DNA of 32,225 bases from JBBQIY01 sp964618405 (GCA_964618405.1 CAZUAY010000003.1:1-32225); one strand, 5' to 3'. Positions 1 to 9,437 are shown, numbered from the stretch's first letter. Numbers and translations: made by a program. The notes: generated by a model not told the origin, from the sequence alone.

Positions 1-200
1 GGCGGCGTATGTCTTCGGCTTGCAAACCCATCGCCTATGCGAGTCAATGAATCGTAAATGCGCCCAACGCGTGGGGTGCGCGCGTGGGGTGCACAAATTA
101 AGGAGTAGACATCTACGTGGGCTTGTGTGAGAATGGACTGACTCTTTTTGAGAATTTCTTGGTTTAACATCGACAGACACGGAGTGAAACAAAAAACGGC
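1..200. other. Leader region upstream of the oxidoreductase gene
   Basis: No complete gene is visible. Two + strand frames are open from base 1, ending at 55-57 and 128-130, and either could be the 3' end of a gene starting outside the window, but neither tail is recognisable. A 12-bp direct repeat CGCGTGGGGTGC lies at 68-79 and 81-92, one base apart, and could be a tandem operator. TGTGAGAAT at 126-134 recurs at 1593-1601 upstream of the next operon. GGAG at 182-185 is the only weak ribosome binding site before the ATG at 201. Confidence 0.35.
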
Positions 201-1367
201 ATGAAAGCATTGAAAATTGGTTCCATTGGTGTGGGAGGGCGTGGCATGATCGCGCGTAGCGTCCACAAGCCTGACGCTGGAGTCAGCGTGGTAATGGGGG
301 CGGATATCGCGCCTGAAAAATTCGAAGCGTTTCGTGAATACGCAGGGCAGGATGTCCGAACGACCTCCGACTATCGTGAATTGCTTGCGAATCGTGATAT
401 CGATGCGGTTTTCATCACCACGCCTGATTATTGTCATGAGGAAATGGCAATCGCAGCGCTTCAGGCAGGCAAAGCGGTTTACCTTGAAAAGCCGATGGCG
501 ATCACGATTGAAGGGTGCGACCGGGTTCTCAACACCGCTTGGGAGACGGGGTCCAAGTTATTTCTGGGTCACAACATGCGTTATTTCCCTGTCGTGTTGA
601 AAATGAAAGCGATTATTGATTCGGGGTTGATTGGCGATATTCAGGCAGGGTGGTGTCGGCATTTCATCGGATACGGTGGCGATGCTTATTTCCGCGATTG
701 GCATTCGGAGCGCAAAAACACCACGGGGCTTCTCCTTCAGAAAGGGGCTCATGACATTGACGTGATGCATTGGTTGATGAACGGCTACACGAAGCGTGTG
801 GTGGGTATGGGCATGCTTTCCGTTTATGATCAATGTGAACGCCGTCTACCCGAAGTGCCGGGCTGTGCGAAATGGGATACATCCCAGTGGCCGCCGCTCG
901 AACAAACGGGGTTTTCGCCGATTATCGATGTTGAAGATCATAGCATGATCATGATGCAATTGGACAATGGCAAGCAGGCCAGCTACACGCAATGCCATTA
1001 TACGCCTGATTCTGAGCGCAATTACACCTTCATTGGCACCCGGGGACGGATTGAGAACATTGGCGACCATGGGGATTGCAAGGTTCACGTGTGGACTCAG
1101 CGAGGTCCGCGGACGACTCCGGATATCGTTTACCAGCTTAAGCCTTTAGAAGGCTCGCACGGTGGGGCCGATCCGATTATTATGAAAGAATTTATTAATT
1201 TCGTCAGAACCGGTGCCCCTACGAGTACTTCTCCTATTGCTGCTCGCAATGCTGTGGCGGCTGGCGTTCTGGGACATGCGTCCATGCGGACGGGCTGTAC
1301 GCCGCAGGATATCCCTCCGTTATCCGAGAAGCTTCAGGCCTATTTTGCGAATGGGCAGAAGAAGTAG
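201..1367 (+). CDS. Gfo/Idh/MocA family NAD(P)-dependent oxidoreductase
   Basis: A 388-residue cytoplasmic dehydrogenase of the Gfo/Idh/MocA family, whose members oxidise or epimerise sugars, inositols and sugar derivatives with NAD(P). The N-terminal Rossmann fold shows the glycine-rich loop G10-x-G12-G13-x-G15 after a short first strand. The family signature E96-K97-P98 (LEKPMA) closes the cofactor domain; this lysine is normally the catalytic or cofactor-contacting residue. The C-terminal half is the alpha/beta substrate domain, with the conserved helix start KGAHDIDVMHW at 181-191; H184 is a likely catalytic or substrate residue. Length is normal for the family. There is no signal peptide or Tat motif, so it acts in the cytosol. 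The true substrate cannot be read from sequence; the family is highly amplified in carbohydrate-degrading PVC-type bacteria. It is separated from the next operon by about 420 bp and is probably its own transcript. Confidence 0.9.
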   Translation: MKALKIGSIGVGGRGMIARSVHKPDAGVSVVMGADIAPEKFEAFREYAGQDVRTTSDYRELLANRDIDAVFITTPDYCHEEMAIAALQAGKAVYLEKPMAITIEGCDRVLNTAWETGSKLFLGHNMRYFPVVLKMKAIIDSGLIGDIQAGWCRHFIGYGGDAYFRDWHSERKNTTGLLLQKGAHDIDVMHWLMNGYTKRVVGMGMLSVYDQCERRLPEVPGCAKWDTSQWPPLEQTGFSPIIDVEDHSMIMMQLDNGKQASYTQCHYTPDSERNYTFIGTRGRIENIGDHGDCKVHVWTQRGPRTTPDIVYQLKPLEGSHGGADPIIMKEFINFVRTGAPTSTSPIAARNAVAAGVLGHASMRTGCTPQDIPPLSEKLQAYFANGQKK

Positions 1368-1788
1368 GAGAAGGCCCTAGGAGGAGGCCCTAGGTGTTAG
1401 GCCCTAGGAGGAGGCCCTAGGTGTTAGCCCCTAGCTTTTAGCCAATCCCCTCCGGCTTCTCGTGCGGAGCTCTCTCGCCGAGCTAAGGCCTAGAGCCTAA
1501 TGCTTAGAATCCTTTCTCCCGAACCTTTTCTCCCTCAATTATTCGGGAATTATTAGGGCTCAATTATTAGGGTGGACACGCGTGTTGTTTTATGTGAGAA
1601 TACGGACAAATTTTTCATTTTCTTTTTTTCAACCTTTTTTTTAGATCTTTAGATCGAGTTCCCTTTATGAATGATATGTGTGCGAACCAAAAGTCGGCAC
1701 GAAGAGTTTTCAAGTTAAGACTGCGAAGAAAAACGCCCTCTGAAGTCTGGCGTCATGGTAATGATATGGCTGGGGAGTGCCTTTGCGG
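1368..1788. other. Repeat-rich intergenic spacer before the membrane operon
   Basis: No gene is visible in about 420 bp. It holds the 27-bp array at 1373-1434, then a second block of CTAG-like words (GGCCTAGAGCCTAATGC near 1488). Three copies of an 11-bp word AATTATT(A/C)GGG follow at 1537-1547, 1548-1558 and 1562-1572. From about 1575 to 1690 it becomes T-rich, as expected for an upstream promoter region, with TGTGAGAAT at 1593-1601. I see no convincing -35/-10 pair, but the promoter of the six-gene operon should lie here. Confidence 0.5.
1373..1434. repeat. 27-bp tandem repeat, 2.3 copies, CCTAGG-rich
   Basis: Two identical 27-bp copies lie at 1373-1399 and 1400-1426. Each starts GGCCCTAGGAGGAGG, contains a second GGCCCTAGG, and ends TGTTA. 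A partial third copy (GCCCCTAG) follows at 1427-1434. The array starts five bases after the stop codon of the oxidoreductase gene. It contains repeated CCTAGG palindromes but no stable hairpin followed by a T-run, so it is not a terminator. It codes for nothing visible. Confidence 0.85.
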
Positions 1789-4401
1789 ATGAGCACGAGT
1801 AAACGAAGTAAAACGCTGGGTAAAAAACCGTCTTACGTGAAAGGCCTGTCGCCTCGTGCAATTGTCGCCAGTTTGCTGGGCATGCTTTTGGCAGGAATTT
1901 ACACGCAATACACTGCTGTTCTGCTTTCTGAAATATGGCATATTTCTGAGGCGGCACTCCCTATTCCGGCCATGGTCGTTCTCCTGTTTCTGGTGTTGCT
2001 TGTGGGCGGCTTGATGGCGGCGTTTAAGTTCAGACTATTGACGCGACAAGAAATCGTCTGCGTGGCGTTTACGATGATGATGTCGGTTCCGATGATGACC
2101 CAGGGTTTTTGGCATCGTATTCTCGGCATTACGGCGGCGCCCTTACGAAGTGCAAGTTTCGACTACCTCGACGCCTACAACGACAATCTTTGGCCGCATG
2201 GCCCCAATCTCATCGAAGCTGATTTTAAGACCCTCCTCGGTGCGGAAACGGAAACTGAACGGCCAGAGGCCGTCACGATCGGTGGGACTGTCGAATGGCA
2301 AACCATTGAGTACGGACGTGCTAAAACGGCGAAGCTTCCTGTCATTGTCAATACGCAGGACGACGACGAGGGGTATCTTTCGTTTTTTATTCCTGTAGAC
2401 CGTAGCAATCGGTTTACGGCCGAGCCGGGTAATCCGCATTTAGTGACGATTTTAGCAAGGGGGGAACAGTTCGGTCCGGAGAGTGAAATCTATTGTCAAG
2501 TTTTCTCGGATGGCCAACCGGTGTCAACGACGCTCTTTACGGAAAGCAATGCGAATCGGAAGACTTATCTCCACCCGACTGGATTCGTCCGTATCGGAAC
2601 TTACGGAAAGATTCTCGCTGAGCAGTGCGCAAGCAATGTCGTCGTTCGCTTTGGGTTGAAGGGAATGGGTCAGGTGGCCTTTGCAGACCCGAAGGTGATG
2701 TCGGTCGCCGCGTTACAGGGCGTTTTTGAAGGGCGGCAACTGATCTCAGAATCGGAGTATGAGGCCTTGTCGCCTGAGCTACGGCCACCCGGTGTTGTGG
2801 TCAAGCCGGATCGTCTGCTTTCGTTGAAAGGTCTGACTTATCTTGTGAAGGGGTATATTCCGCTCCGCGAATGGGCCAGCCCTGCGTTCATCTGGTCGTC
2901 GTATGTGCTCTTGCTTTGTGGCGCTTTTTTTGCGGTTAATGTGATCATGCGTCGCAAGTGGGTCGACAACGAACGCTACCCATTGCCGAATGCGCGTTTG
3001 CCGATGGGTATTATTGGTGCCGAGGACGATGATTTCTCCACCTCGTTTGGGAGTGTTTGGCATAGTCGCTACATGTGGACTGGTTTTTTCCTTGCGATTG
3101 TGCTTGGCGGATTGAAAGGGTGGCATGCCTACAACCCCCAGATGCCTAATCTGACCTTTGAATTTGCTCTCGGCGATTATGTGACGGATCCCATGTGGAT
3201 GGATATGTTCAAGGTGAACTTTGTTTTCTCCTTGTTTATTGTTTCGATCGCTGTGTTCTTCGAGCTCAACGTGTTGATATCCATCGTGATTGGCTATTGG
3301 TTCTGCCGACTGATGTATTTAGTTGGTTATGTGACAGACATCAAAATTAACGCAGGTTTCCCTTGGAGGGATGAACAGACGATCGGGTCCTATATTGGTT
3401 ATTTCTTGATTGTGATGATCCTGTCGCGTCGGTATCTTGTTAACGTGGTGCGCGAAGCGTTTCGAGGGACGCCGCGGGAGGAAGGCGATGTGCTCTCCTC
3501 ACGAGCTGCCCTGCTTTTGTTGCTCTTCTGCCATATCGGCATTTTGTTCTGGTCGCGATTGACGGGGGCCTCGACGACGTCCATGCTCCTGATGTTTGCG
3601 TTCCTCGTGATGATTGGTTTTATTAGTGGAAAAATACGGGCAGAATGCGGAAGCCCGTACGGTTACTTTACGCCGTATAACTCGATGATTTTTGTCACAC
3701 TTTGTGGCGGCATGTCGATTTTCGGTCCCGAAGGAATGTTGGTTTCGCTGATTTTGTCGGGTTTTCTCACCGTTACCGTTTTTTATTTCATTCCCGGAAT
3801 GCAATTTGAAATGATTGAGATCGGCAAGCGACTTCGTATCAGACCTCGCGACATTGCCGGAACTTGCCTGTTGGGCGTACTCGGGGGGCTCTTCATCGGA
3901 GGCTGGGTCTTTTTATCGAATGCCTATTCGATCGGGGGCGACAACGTGCGCTTCCAGTGGCCATTCAACGGGCTCGACTGGTTCATGAACAATTATCGAA
4001 CAGTCTTGAATGAAGCCACCGCCTCAATGTTACGTGCGGAAGGTGGCACGGCGGTCGCTGCGCCCGGGTGGGGGCGCGCGATGATGCTTTTCGGTGGCGT
4101 GGTGACGATGATTCTCGCAGTTTTCCGACAGTTTTTTTCTGGGTTTTGGTTCCATCCCATCGGCTTCCTTCTCGGGGCCACGAATCTAGACCAGGGCGCT
4201 AACTGGGGAACGTTACTGGTGGCTTGGATCATTCGCGCTACGGTGCTGAAAATCGGCGGAGCGCAGGCTGTCGTCAAGAAGCTTCAGCCTTTCTTCATCG
4301 GCGTGTTTATCGGCTGCGTGGTATGCGTTGCGTTGTTTACCGTCATTAACGGCATTGCAGTTGCCAATGGCTCCAAGAGTTTTTATTACGGAATACCCTA
4401 A
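1789..4401 (+). CDS. OPT-like polytopic membrane protein A (DUF6785/DUF6784 type)
   Basis: An 870-residue inner-membrane protein. I chose ATG 1789 (MSTSKRSKTLGKK): GGGGAG at 1772-1777 lies upstream, while the in-frame GTG at 1777 overlaps that element and has no RBS. Two or three N-terminal membrane helices (about 22-105) are followed by a soluble, probably extracytoplasmic insert of about 250 residues (115-365). Many further helices follow from about 366 to the C-terminus. The motif DNERYPLPNARLP (393-405) after the first post-insert helix, and a charged G-K-x-R-x-E-x-G-S-P stretch near 615, resemble the large proteins annotated DUF6785/DUF6784, which look distantly related to oligopeptide transporters (from memory). 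The motif is echoed in the gene at 9430. It heads a six-gene operon and its stop overlaps the next ATG by one base. Substrate unknown; transport or an envelope scaffold are both possible. Confidence 0.75.
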   Translation: MSTSKRSKTLGKKPSYVKGLSPRAIVASLLGMLLAGIYTQYTAVLLSEIWHISEAALPIPAMVVLLFLVLLVGGLMAAFKFRLLTRQEIVCVAFTMMMSVPMMTQGFWHRILGITAAPLRSASFDYLDAYNDNLWPHGPNLIEADFKTLLGAETETERPEAVTIGGTVEWQTIEYGRAKTAKLPVIVNTQDDDEGYLSFFIPVDRSNRFTAEPGNPHLVTILARGEQFGPESEIYCQVFSDGQPVSTTLFTESNANRKTYLHPTGFVRIGTYGKILAEQCASNVVVRFGLKGMGQVAFADPKVMSVAALQGVFEGRQLISESEYEALSPELRPPGVVVKPDRLLSLKGLTYLVKGYIPLREWASPAFIWSSYVLLLCGAFFAVNVIMRRKWVDNERYPLPNARLPMGIIGAEDDDFSTSFGSVWHSRYMWTGFFLAIVLGGLKGWHAYNPQMPNLTFEFALGDYVTDPMWMDMFKVNFVFSLFIVSIAVFFELNVLISIVIGYWFCRLMYLVGYVTDIKINAGFPWRDEQTIGSYIGYFLIVMILSRRYLVNVVREAFRGTPREEGDVLSSRAALLLLLFCHIGILFWSRLTGASTTSMLLMFAFLVMIGFISGKIRAECGSPYGYFTPYNSMIFVTLCGGMSIFGPEGMLVSLILSGFLTVTVFYFIPGMQFEMIEIGKRLRIRPRDIAGTCLLGVLGGLFIGGWVFLSNAYSIGGDNVRFQWPFNGLDWFMNNYRTVLNEATASMLRAEGGTAVAAPGWGRAMMLFGGVVTMILAVFRQFFSGFWFHPIGFLLGATNLDQGANWGTLLVAWIIRATVLKIGGAQAVVKKLQPFFIGVFIGCVVCVALFTVINGIAVANGSKSFYYGIP

Positions 4402-7400
4402 TGCGTCGAACTACAGAACACTTTCTAGGACTCCTTATTTTTATCACCCTGCTGGTTGGCGTGGCCACTCTTTTCATTGGTTTTTTCGCTCCAACCGCCC
4501 ATATTGGGGTTGGCCGCGTGGGGCGCCATGCTGACATCTCGGCGTTGCAGGAAGCCCTCTCGCCCACATCGGTAGACGCGCAGCTCTCGCGCATTCTGGC
4601 GTTCGGGTCGCGTGTACCGAGCCAGCCGGGCTTGTCCGCGACGGCCGATCTCATCCGGAAAACTTATGCAGAAGCCGGTCTTGAGGTTTATGAACAGGAT
4701 GTAGAATTTGCCACGGTGTTAACAGACGGTGGAGCAGGCGTGTTGCGACTCGTGGGCGATGCTACCGAGTTCGCTGTTTATCCTCTAGCTCCCAATTACG
4801 TACAGCCAGTTGTGACACCACCATCGGGTGTTTCAGGTGAGCTGGTTGTTATTTCGAAAGAAGGAATGGAGGCTGCGGAATCCTTTGAAGGGAAAATCGC
4901 TGTCATTGATCTTGCCCGACCGGACGTTCATGAGATCGGAATTGAACCGGCATTGTTCGCGGAACTTGGTTTCGAAGCGATCCTCTACACGCATGCCGAG
5001 GGGGTGGAAGCGATCATTTCCTCGGATTTACGTCGCCTGTTTTTCGAGTTTTTCCCAGCGAATGTCGTTCGCGTCGTGGTCGCTCCCGACGTGTTGGCGT
5101 TAGAGGGACAGGTTGCCACGTTGACCGTTCAAGCGAAATGGCGTAACACGCGAACCCGAAATATTATCGGCCGTCTTCGAGCATCCGAACCCGTCGACTC
5201 TGCGCTCGTTATTCCTGTCTATTATGATGCATTATCGCTCATCCCCGATTTAGCACCGGGCACCTATCACGCGTTACAGACGGCGATTATGCTTCAAGTG
5301 GTTGAGGGCTTGCGCGGTCATGAAAGCGTGCTGAAGCGAGATGTTATTTTCGTTGCTGCAACTGGCGCCAATTCTGAGCAACTTGGCATGTCACGGGTCG
5401 TTTCCACTCTCGGAAAGGCAGGAAAATCTAAGGTTGCCGGTGAACGCATCTCGACCGAATTGGCCGAGCAGATTCAGGCGAAAAGTGACTTAGAGGAGAT
5501 GCTCAGGCTTTTTGACGACCCCTCGTTTTCGACGCCCGAAGGGCTCGAAAGCAGTCGGACGGCACTCGACGGAATTTCCGCTGAAGCTCAAAAACGTTTT
5601 GCCGATCAGTTCAACACGCTTATGCGCATGCGCGTGTTCCGTTACGCGGAAACGTTACTCGAAGCAGAAATTGCTTTTAAGCGTAATCCTGACGTGCTCG
5701 ATGGACCTGCTTATCCAGCGTTCCGACAGACGAAAAAGCAGTACGACGAATACAATACCCTTTCCTCGTTGTCCTTTATTCGTTTTCTGAGTCGGCCGCA
5801 AGCTAAAGAGAGTCGGTTTTTTTGCGCACCCGAAACCTTGGCACTCGATCCCGAAGCTGAAAATTCGCTTCGGAGTGCCTTGCGGGGACGATTCAGGATG
5901 CTCTTGGATTTCCACGAATCCTGCATTGCCTCGCTGAATCGTGACACTGCGCTTCACGCACTGTTCAGCACCTACACTAATCTCATCGTTGTTTCCCCTG
6001 CTTTCAACCCCGACGTCCGCCGTACGGCAGTCGAGACGGTGGGGTTTACGTCGGGAACCCGCGTGAAGCATGGTGCCGCCGCTCAGGCGTTCCATCGATT
6101 ACTTGAAGATGCGGATCGTCGTTGCGGAGGCGATCGCGGCCTCATCATTCGTGCTCCCAATCGCTTGAATTCATTCACTTCGGAGTTATCCACTGAAGCG
6201 TTTCGCATGGCGGCCAATGCGTGGATGCTCACGGCGCACCCTACTTTTTCGATCATTAGCCCTGCGTCGAGTTATACCGATGTCGTGGATCGTCCCTTCC
6301 ACGTTGCGCCCGATTTAACGGCACTCAAAAGGGCTTTTTCTGTTTTTGGTGAGGCTATTTTGGCCTGCGCCAGCGGAGAGGGAAACTTTCAGCGCTTGAG
6401 TCTCGGAATCCCAGTTGGCTATCAGGGAAAAGTCTTTGCCGCTGGCGTCGGCACCTCGCTCATACCGAATTTCCCCGTTGCGGGGGCGCTCATCGCCACG
6501 GGTAGCAAGCCGCCGATGTTTACCGATCCTTACGGTGCCTTTAAGGTTGATTGGGTCGTCCGGCGGGCAGAGGGCACCTACCCCTTCCGTGGGTCTCTTC
6601 AAGCTTACTGTTTCGATACGAACGGGTGTATTACTTACGTCAAGGACTTCGGTGCCGCTGCCTCGCTCATCTATAAATCCGAGCGCACGTCGTATACTGC
6701 ACGAAACAACATTATTGTGTATCGCGCCGCACCCGTTGCTATCTTTGATTTCGTTAACCCCCAGTCGATGAAAGCGTTTACTGACGCTACGTTCATTACC
6801 CGAGAGGGTCTGAATAGTTTTCCTTCAACGTCACCCTTTATCAGTTTAGTCGGCCTGATGGATTTTATCCCACCTGAGAAACATTTTTTCGTGACGCTTC
6901 GGGCGGGCTCTGCGGAGAACGAATTGGTTTCAGTGGTGCGCGCCTTCTGTTTGGGAACGACGCTGACGAACCGTGTGGCCTACACACCGGATCCGGATGC
7001 AGAAATCGATGGCCCCGGCTATCTGGCCTACGATACGCCGGTTCTGCGTAACGTGTCGCGTGAGGCCTCGGCTTCCATGGCCGCTCTGGCCAGCGAACGG
7101 CTTGATCTCCAGACGCGCTTTGGCATGGCCGATGAAATGACATTGGCCTTCCATGATCGCGCCTTGGAAACCATGAATGAAGCCGAAGCAGACGCGTCCT
7201 CTGCCGGGAGTCGGCGCGGCTTTCATGAAGCGTTGGCGTATCTCATTTTGAATCAGCCGGTGATTCACGGGGCGATTTCGGAGGCGATCTGGGGCATTCT
7301 CTGGTACATGGCACTGATTGTGCCCTTCATGTTCTTTTTCGAGAAATTGGTTTTCGGTTTTACCGATATCCGAAAGCAACTCTTGGCGCAGGGACTGATA

Positions 7401-9437
7401 TTCCTGACCGTTTTCCTTTTGCTTCGGCTTCTCCATCCCGCCTTCCAAATCGTTCGCTCCTCCTTGATGATTCTTCTGGGGTTTGTCATTATTCTCATCG
7501 CAGGATCGGCTACCATCTTGCTGTCGGCGAAATTCCAAGAAAATATCGATGCGTTGCGCAGGTCGCAAGGTGCGGTTAAGAATGCGGAAGGAAACCGCTT
7601 CGGCATGATGGCGACGGCTTTCATGTTGGGACTCAACAATATGCACCGCCGGAAGGTTCGTACTGGATTGACCTGCGCTTCCTTGGTGCTCATGACCTTT
7701 GTCATGATTTGTTTTTCATCGGTGCAGTCCAATGTCGTCAATCGTAATCGGGCCGTTGGAAAAGCACTTTATCAAGGGTTACTGATCCGAACGCCGCGCT
7801 TCACACCGATTACGTTGCGCGAAATTCAGGCACTCAAAGAGCGTTATGGGCATGCCTACCCGATTTCGATTCGCGCGATGATGCCGGGTACCTACGACCC
7901 GGATACGAAACGGACGGTTCCGGTCGAGTTGGCGGTAACGGCAGGTGAGGGGGATCAGGCTGTGATGCGCAAAGCAAGGGCAGCACTCCTTTTTGATGCT
8001 GCTGAACCTTTAGCGCCAGCGATGCCTTTGCTGACGACCAATGGCTGGTTTACGGCTGCGCAGCAGAACATTGCTGAGGGAGCGATGCCGATAATCCTCT
8101 CTGATCGTATGGCCGAGCGGTTGCGCATTTCGATTGCTTCCGTTAATGCTGGGCAACCCCCCGTTTCGATTAATGGACGCCCGTTCTTTGTTCAGGGTAT
8201 TTTTGATTCCAGCCTGTTTGCGCGTATTCGCGATGTGGATGAAGAGAATTTGCTGCCGTTTGATATCGAGGCGCTCGTGTCGCCGCGTATCCAAGAGATT
8301 AATATTATTCTGGCAGACGCGGCTGACCCGCGTGTCGCGGCGGAGGACATCATTCTCGTTTTGAATGGACACCTGGCGCCTACCGATCCTTCCGGTATTC
8401 GAACGGTGTCTGCGGTGGTCGACATGCAGGCGGCGGATTACCCAACCGCGCGCCGGGAAATTAACGCCTATCTTGAGCAGACCTCGCGACAGACCTGTTA
8501 CGGCCTTGACGGTATTGGCTACATTGCCCGGCGGGCTCGCATTCGCTCCCTCGGCGGCCTCATTGATTTAATCATCCCGCTGATCATTGCCGGGCTGACC
8601 GTGCTGAACACCATGAAAGGTTCAGTGTACGAGCGACGGGGCGAGATCTTCGTCTACAACGCAGTCGGCATCGCGCCGCGCCATGTGTTCTTCATGTTTG
8701 TTGCCGAGGCGCTGGTGTATGCCGTGGTCGGGATCATGTTGGGCTATGTGCTGGCTCAGGGAACGGGCCGTATCCTGACCGAGTTGAATCTGACGGGCGG
8801 CTTGAACATGAACTTCACGTCGCTGTCGACGGTTTATGCGTCGTTGGCGATTGCCGCCGCGACGGTGTTGTCGACGTGGTTCCCCGCGCGGTCGGCAATG
8901 GAAATTGCCAAACCGGCTGACGATTCTGGGTGGCGGCTACCGACTCCGGAAGGGGATGCGTTGAGCTTTAACCTTCCCTTCACATTTGGACGTCGTGACC
9001 GGATTGCTGTGCTGGGCTTCTTCCACACGTATTTTATTAATCACGGCGAAGGTTCGTCAGGGCCGTTTTCTGCCGCCAAACCCAAGCTTGGCATTCGGGA
9101 GGCCACCGATGCTATTGAGAAAGACGCATACGTGCCGGCTATTGCGGTGACGATCTGGTGCAAACCGTACGATCTCGGAGTTTCCCAACGCATCCAGATT
9201 GCCCTTGAGACGGATCCGGAAACCGGCGAATATATTTCGAAGATGACGCTGAATCGGCTGACGGGAACGCGTGACGCTTGGTTGCGCCTCAACGGGCCCC
9301 TTGTCACGCGCATCCGCCAGCATTTTCTTCATTGGCGGGCAGCGTCTGAGGATATGAAAGAAGAGTTCTTCGTCAAGGCGAAGGCACTGATCGAAGAGAC
9401 GGTCAATCGTACGACGGAGGATGAAACGAATGGGTAA
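4401..9437 (+). CDS. Giant fusion: degenerate M28-like ectodomain plus FtsX-type ABC permease
   Basis: A 1678-residue membrane protein. Residues 9-30 form an N-terminal membrane helix. Residues about 60-345 follow the M28 aminopeptidase layout: GSRVPSQPG-type opening, a PA-like inserted region (about 125-235), then VIPVYYDA (271-277) where active M28 enzymes have a metal-binding HYD. The expected Asp-rich turn reads PGTYHALQ and the Glu-Glu motif reads GANSEQLG (322-329). Most metal ligands are therefore missing and it is probably a binding domain, not a peptidase. About 600 residues of unrecognised ectodomain follow. From 961 there are three hydrophobic helices, then an FtsX/MacB permease core: helix near 1085-1105, an extracytoplasmic domain, helices from 1384 (LGGLIDLIIPLIIAG) to about 1490, and the PAR motif near 1494. 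A soluble cytoplasmic tail of about 180 residues ends the protein. It overlaps the gene before it by 1 nt and the next by 8 nt. It probably pairs with the permease at 11547 and the two ATPases. Confidence 0.8.
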   Translation: MRRTTEHFLGLLIFITLLVGVATLFIGFFAPTAHIGVGRVGRHADISALQEALSPTSVDAQLSRILAFGSRVPSQPGLSATADLIRKTYAEAGLEVYEQDVEFATVLTDGGAGVLRLVGDATEFAVYPLAPNYVQPVVTPPSGVSGELVVISKEGMEAAESFEGKIAVIDLARPDVHEIGIEPALFAELGFEAILYTHAEGVEAIISSDLRRLFFEFFPANVVRVVVAPDVLALEGQVATLTVQAKWRNTRTRNIIGRLRASEPVDSALVIPVYYDALSLIPDLAPGTYHALQTAIMLQVVEGLRGHESVLKRDVIFVAATGANSEQLGMSRVVSTLGKAGKSKVAGERISTELAEQIQAKSDLEEMLRLFDDPSFSTPEGLESSRTALDGISAEAQKRFADQFNTLMRMRVFRYAETLLEAEIAFKRNPDVLDGPAYPAFRQTKKQYDEYNTLSSLSFIRFLSRPQAKESRFFCAPETLALDPEAENSLRSALRGRFRMLLDFHESCIASLNRDTALHALFSTYTNLIVVSPAFNPDVRRTAVETVGFTSGTRVKHGAAAQAFHRLLEDADRRCGGDRGLIIRAPNRLNSFTSELSTEAFRMAANAWMLTAHPTFSIISPASSYTDVVDRPFHVAPDLTALKRAFSVFGEAILACASGEGNFQRLSLGIPVGYQGKVFAAGVGTSLIPNFPVAGALIATGSKPPMFTDPYGAFKVDWVVRRAEGTYPFRGSLQAYCFDTNGCITYVKDFGAAASLIYKSERTSYTARNNIIVYRAAPVAIFDFVNPQSMKAFTDATFITREGLNSFPSTSPFISLVGLMDFIPPEKHFFVTLRAGSAENELVSVVRAFCLGTTLTNRVAYTPDPDAEIDGPGYLAYDTPVLRNVSREASASMAALASERLDLQTRFGMADEMTLAFHDRALETMNEAEADASSAGSRRGFHEALAYLILNQPVIHGAISEAIWGILWYMALIVPFMFFFEKLVFGFTDIRKQLLAQGLIFLTVFLLLRLLHPAFQIVRSSLMILLGFVIILIAGSATILLSAKFQENIDALRRSQGAVKNAEGNRFGMMATAFMLGLNNMHRRKVRTGLTCASLVLMTFVMICFSSVQSNVVNRNRAVGKALYQGLLIRTPRFTPITLREIQALKERYGHAYPISIRAMMPGTYDPDTKRTVPVELAVTAGEGDQAVMRKARAALLFDAAEPLAPAMPLLTTNGWFTAAQQNIAEGAMPIILSDRMAERLRISIASVNAGQPPVSINGRPFFVQGIFDSSLFARIRDVDEENLLPFDIEALVSPRIQEINIILADAADPRVAAEDIILVLNGHLAPTDPSGIRTVSAVVDMQAADYPTARREINAYLEQTSRQTCYGLDGIGYIARRARIRSLGGLIDLIIPLIIAGLTVLNTMKGSVYERRGEIFVYNAVGIAPRHVFFMFVAEALVYAVVGIMLGYVLAQGTGRILTELNLTGGLNMNFTSLSTVYASLAIAAATVLSTWFPARSAMEIAKPADDSGWRLPTPEGDALSFNLPFTFGRRDRIAVLGFFHTYFINHGEGSSGPFSAAKPKLGIREATDAIEKDAYVPAIAVTIWCKPYDLGVSQRIQIALETDPETGEYISKMTLNRLTGTRDAWLRLNGPLVTRIRQHFLHWRAASEDMKEEFFVKAKALIEETVNRTTEDETNG
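9416..9420 (+). promoter_or_regulatory. Ribosome binding site deciding the start of OPT-like protein B
   Basis: GGAGG lies immediately before ATG 9421, leaving no spacing, but nine bases before the in-frame ATG 9430. The downstream ATG is therefore the better start. The site lies inside the end of the upstream gene, so the two are probably translationally coupled. Confidence 0.6.

Noticed and set aside
1373..1434. CRISPR array
   Set aside because: The repeat copies are directly adjacent with no unique spacers, and no cas gene is present.
1777..1788. GTG 1777 as the start of OPT-like protein A
   Set aside because: The GTG overlaps the GGGGAG element itself and has no upstream RBS; ATG 1789 is better placed.
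6930..7646. 238-codon open frame on the - strand within the M28-FtsX gene
   Set aside because: Antisense to a continuous + strand gene with clear membrane helices; no RBS and no recognisable product.
4401..9437. Active M28 aminopeptidase
   Set aside because: The HYD, GAxD and EE metal-binding signatures are substituted, so activity is not supported by the sequence.
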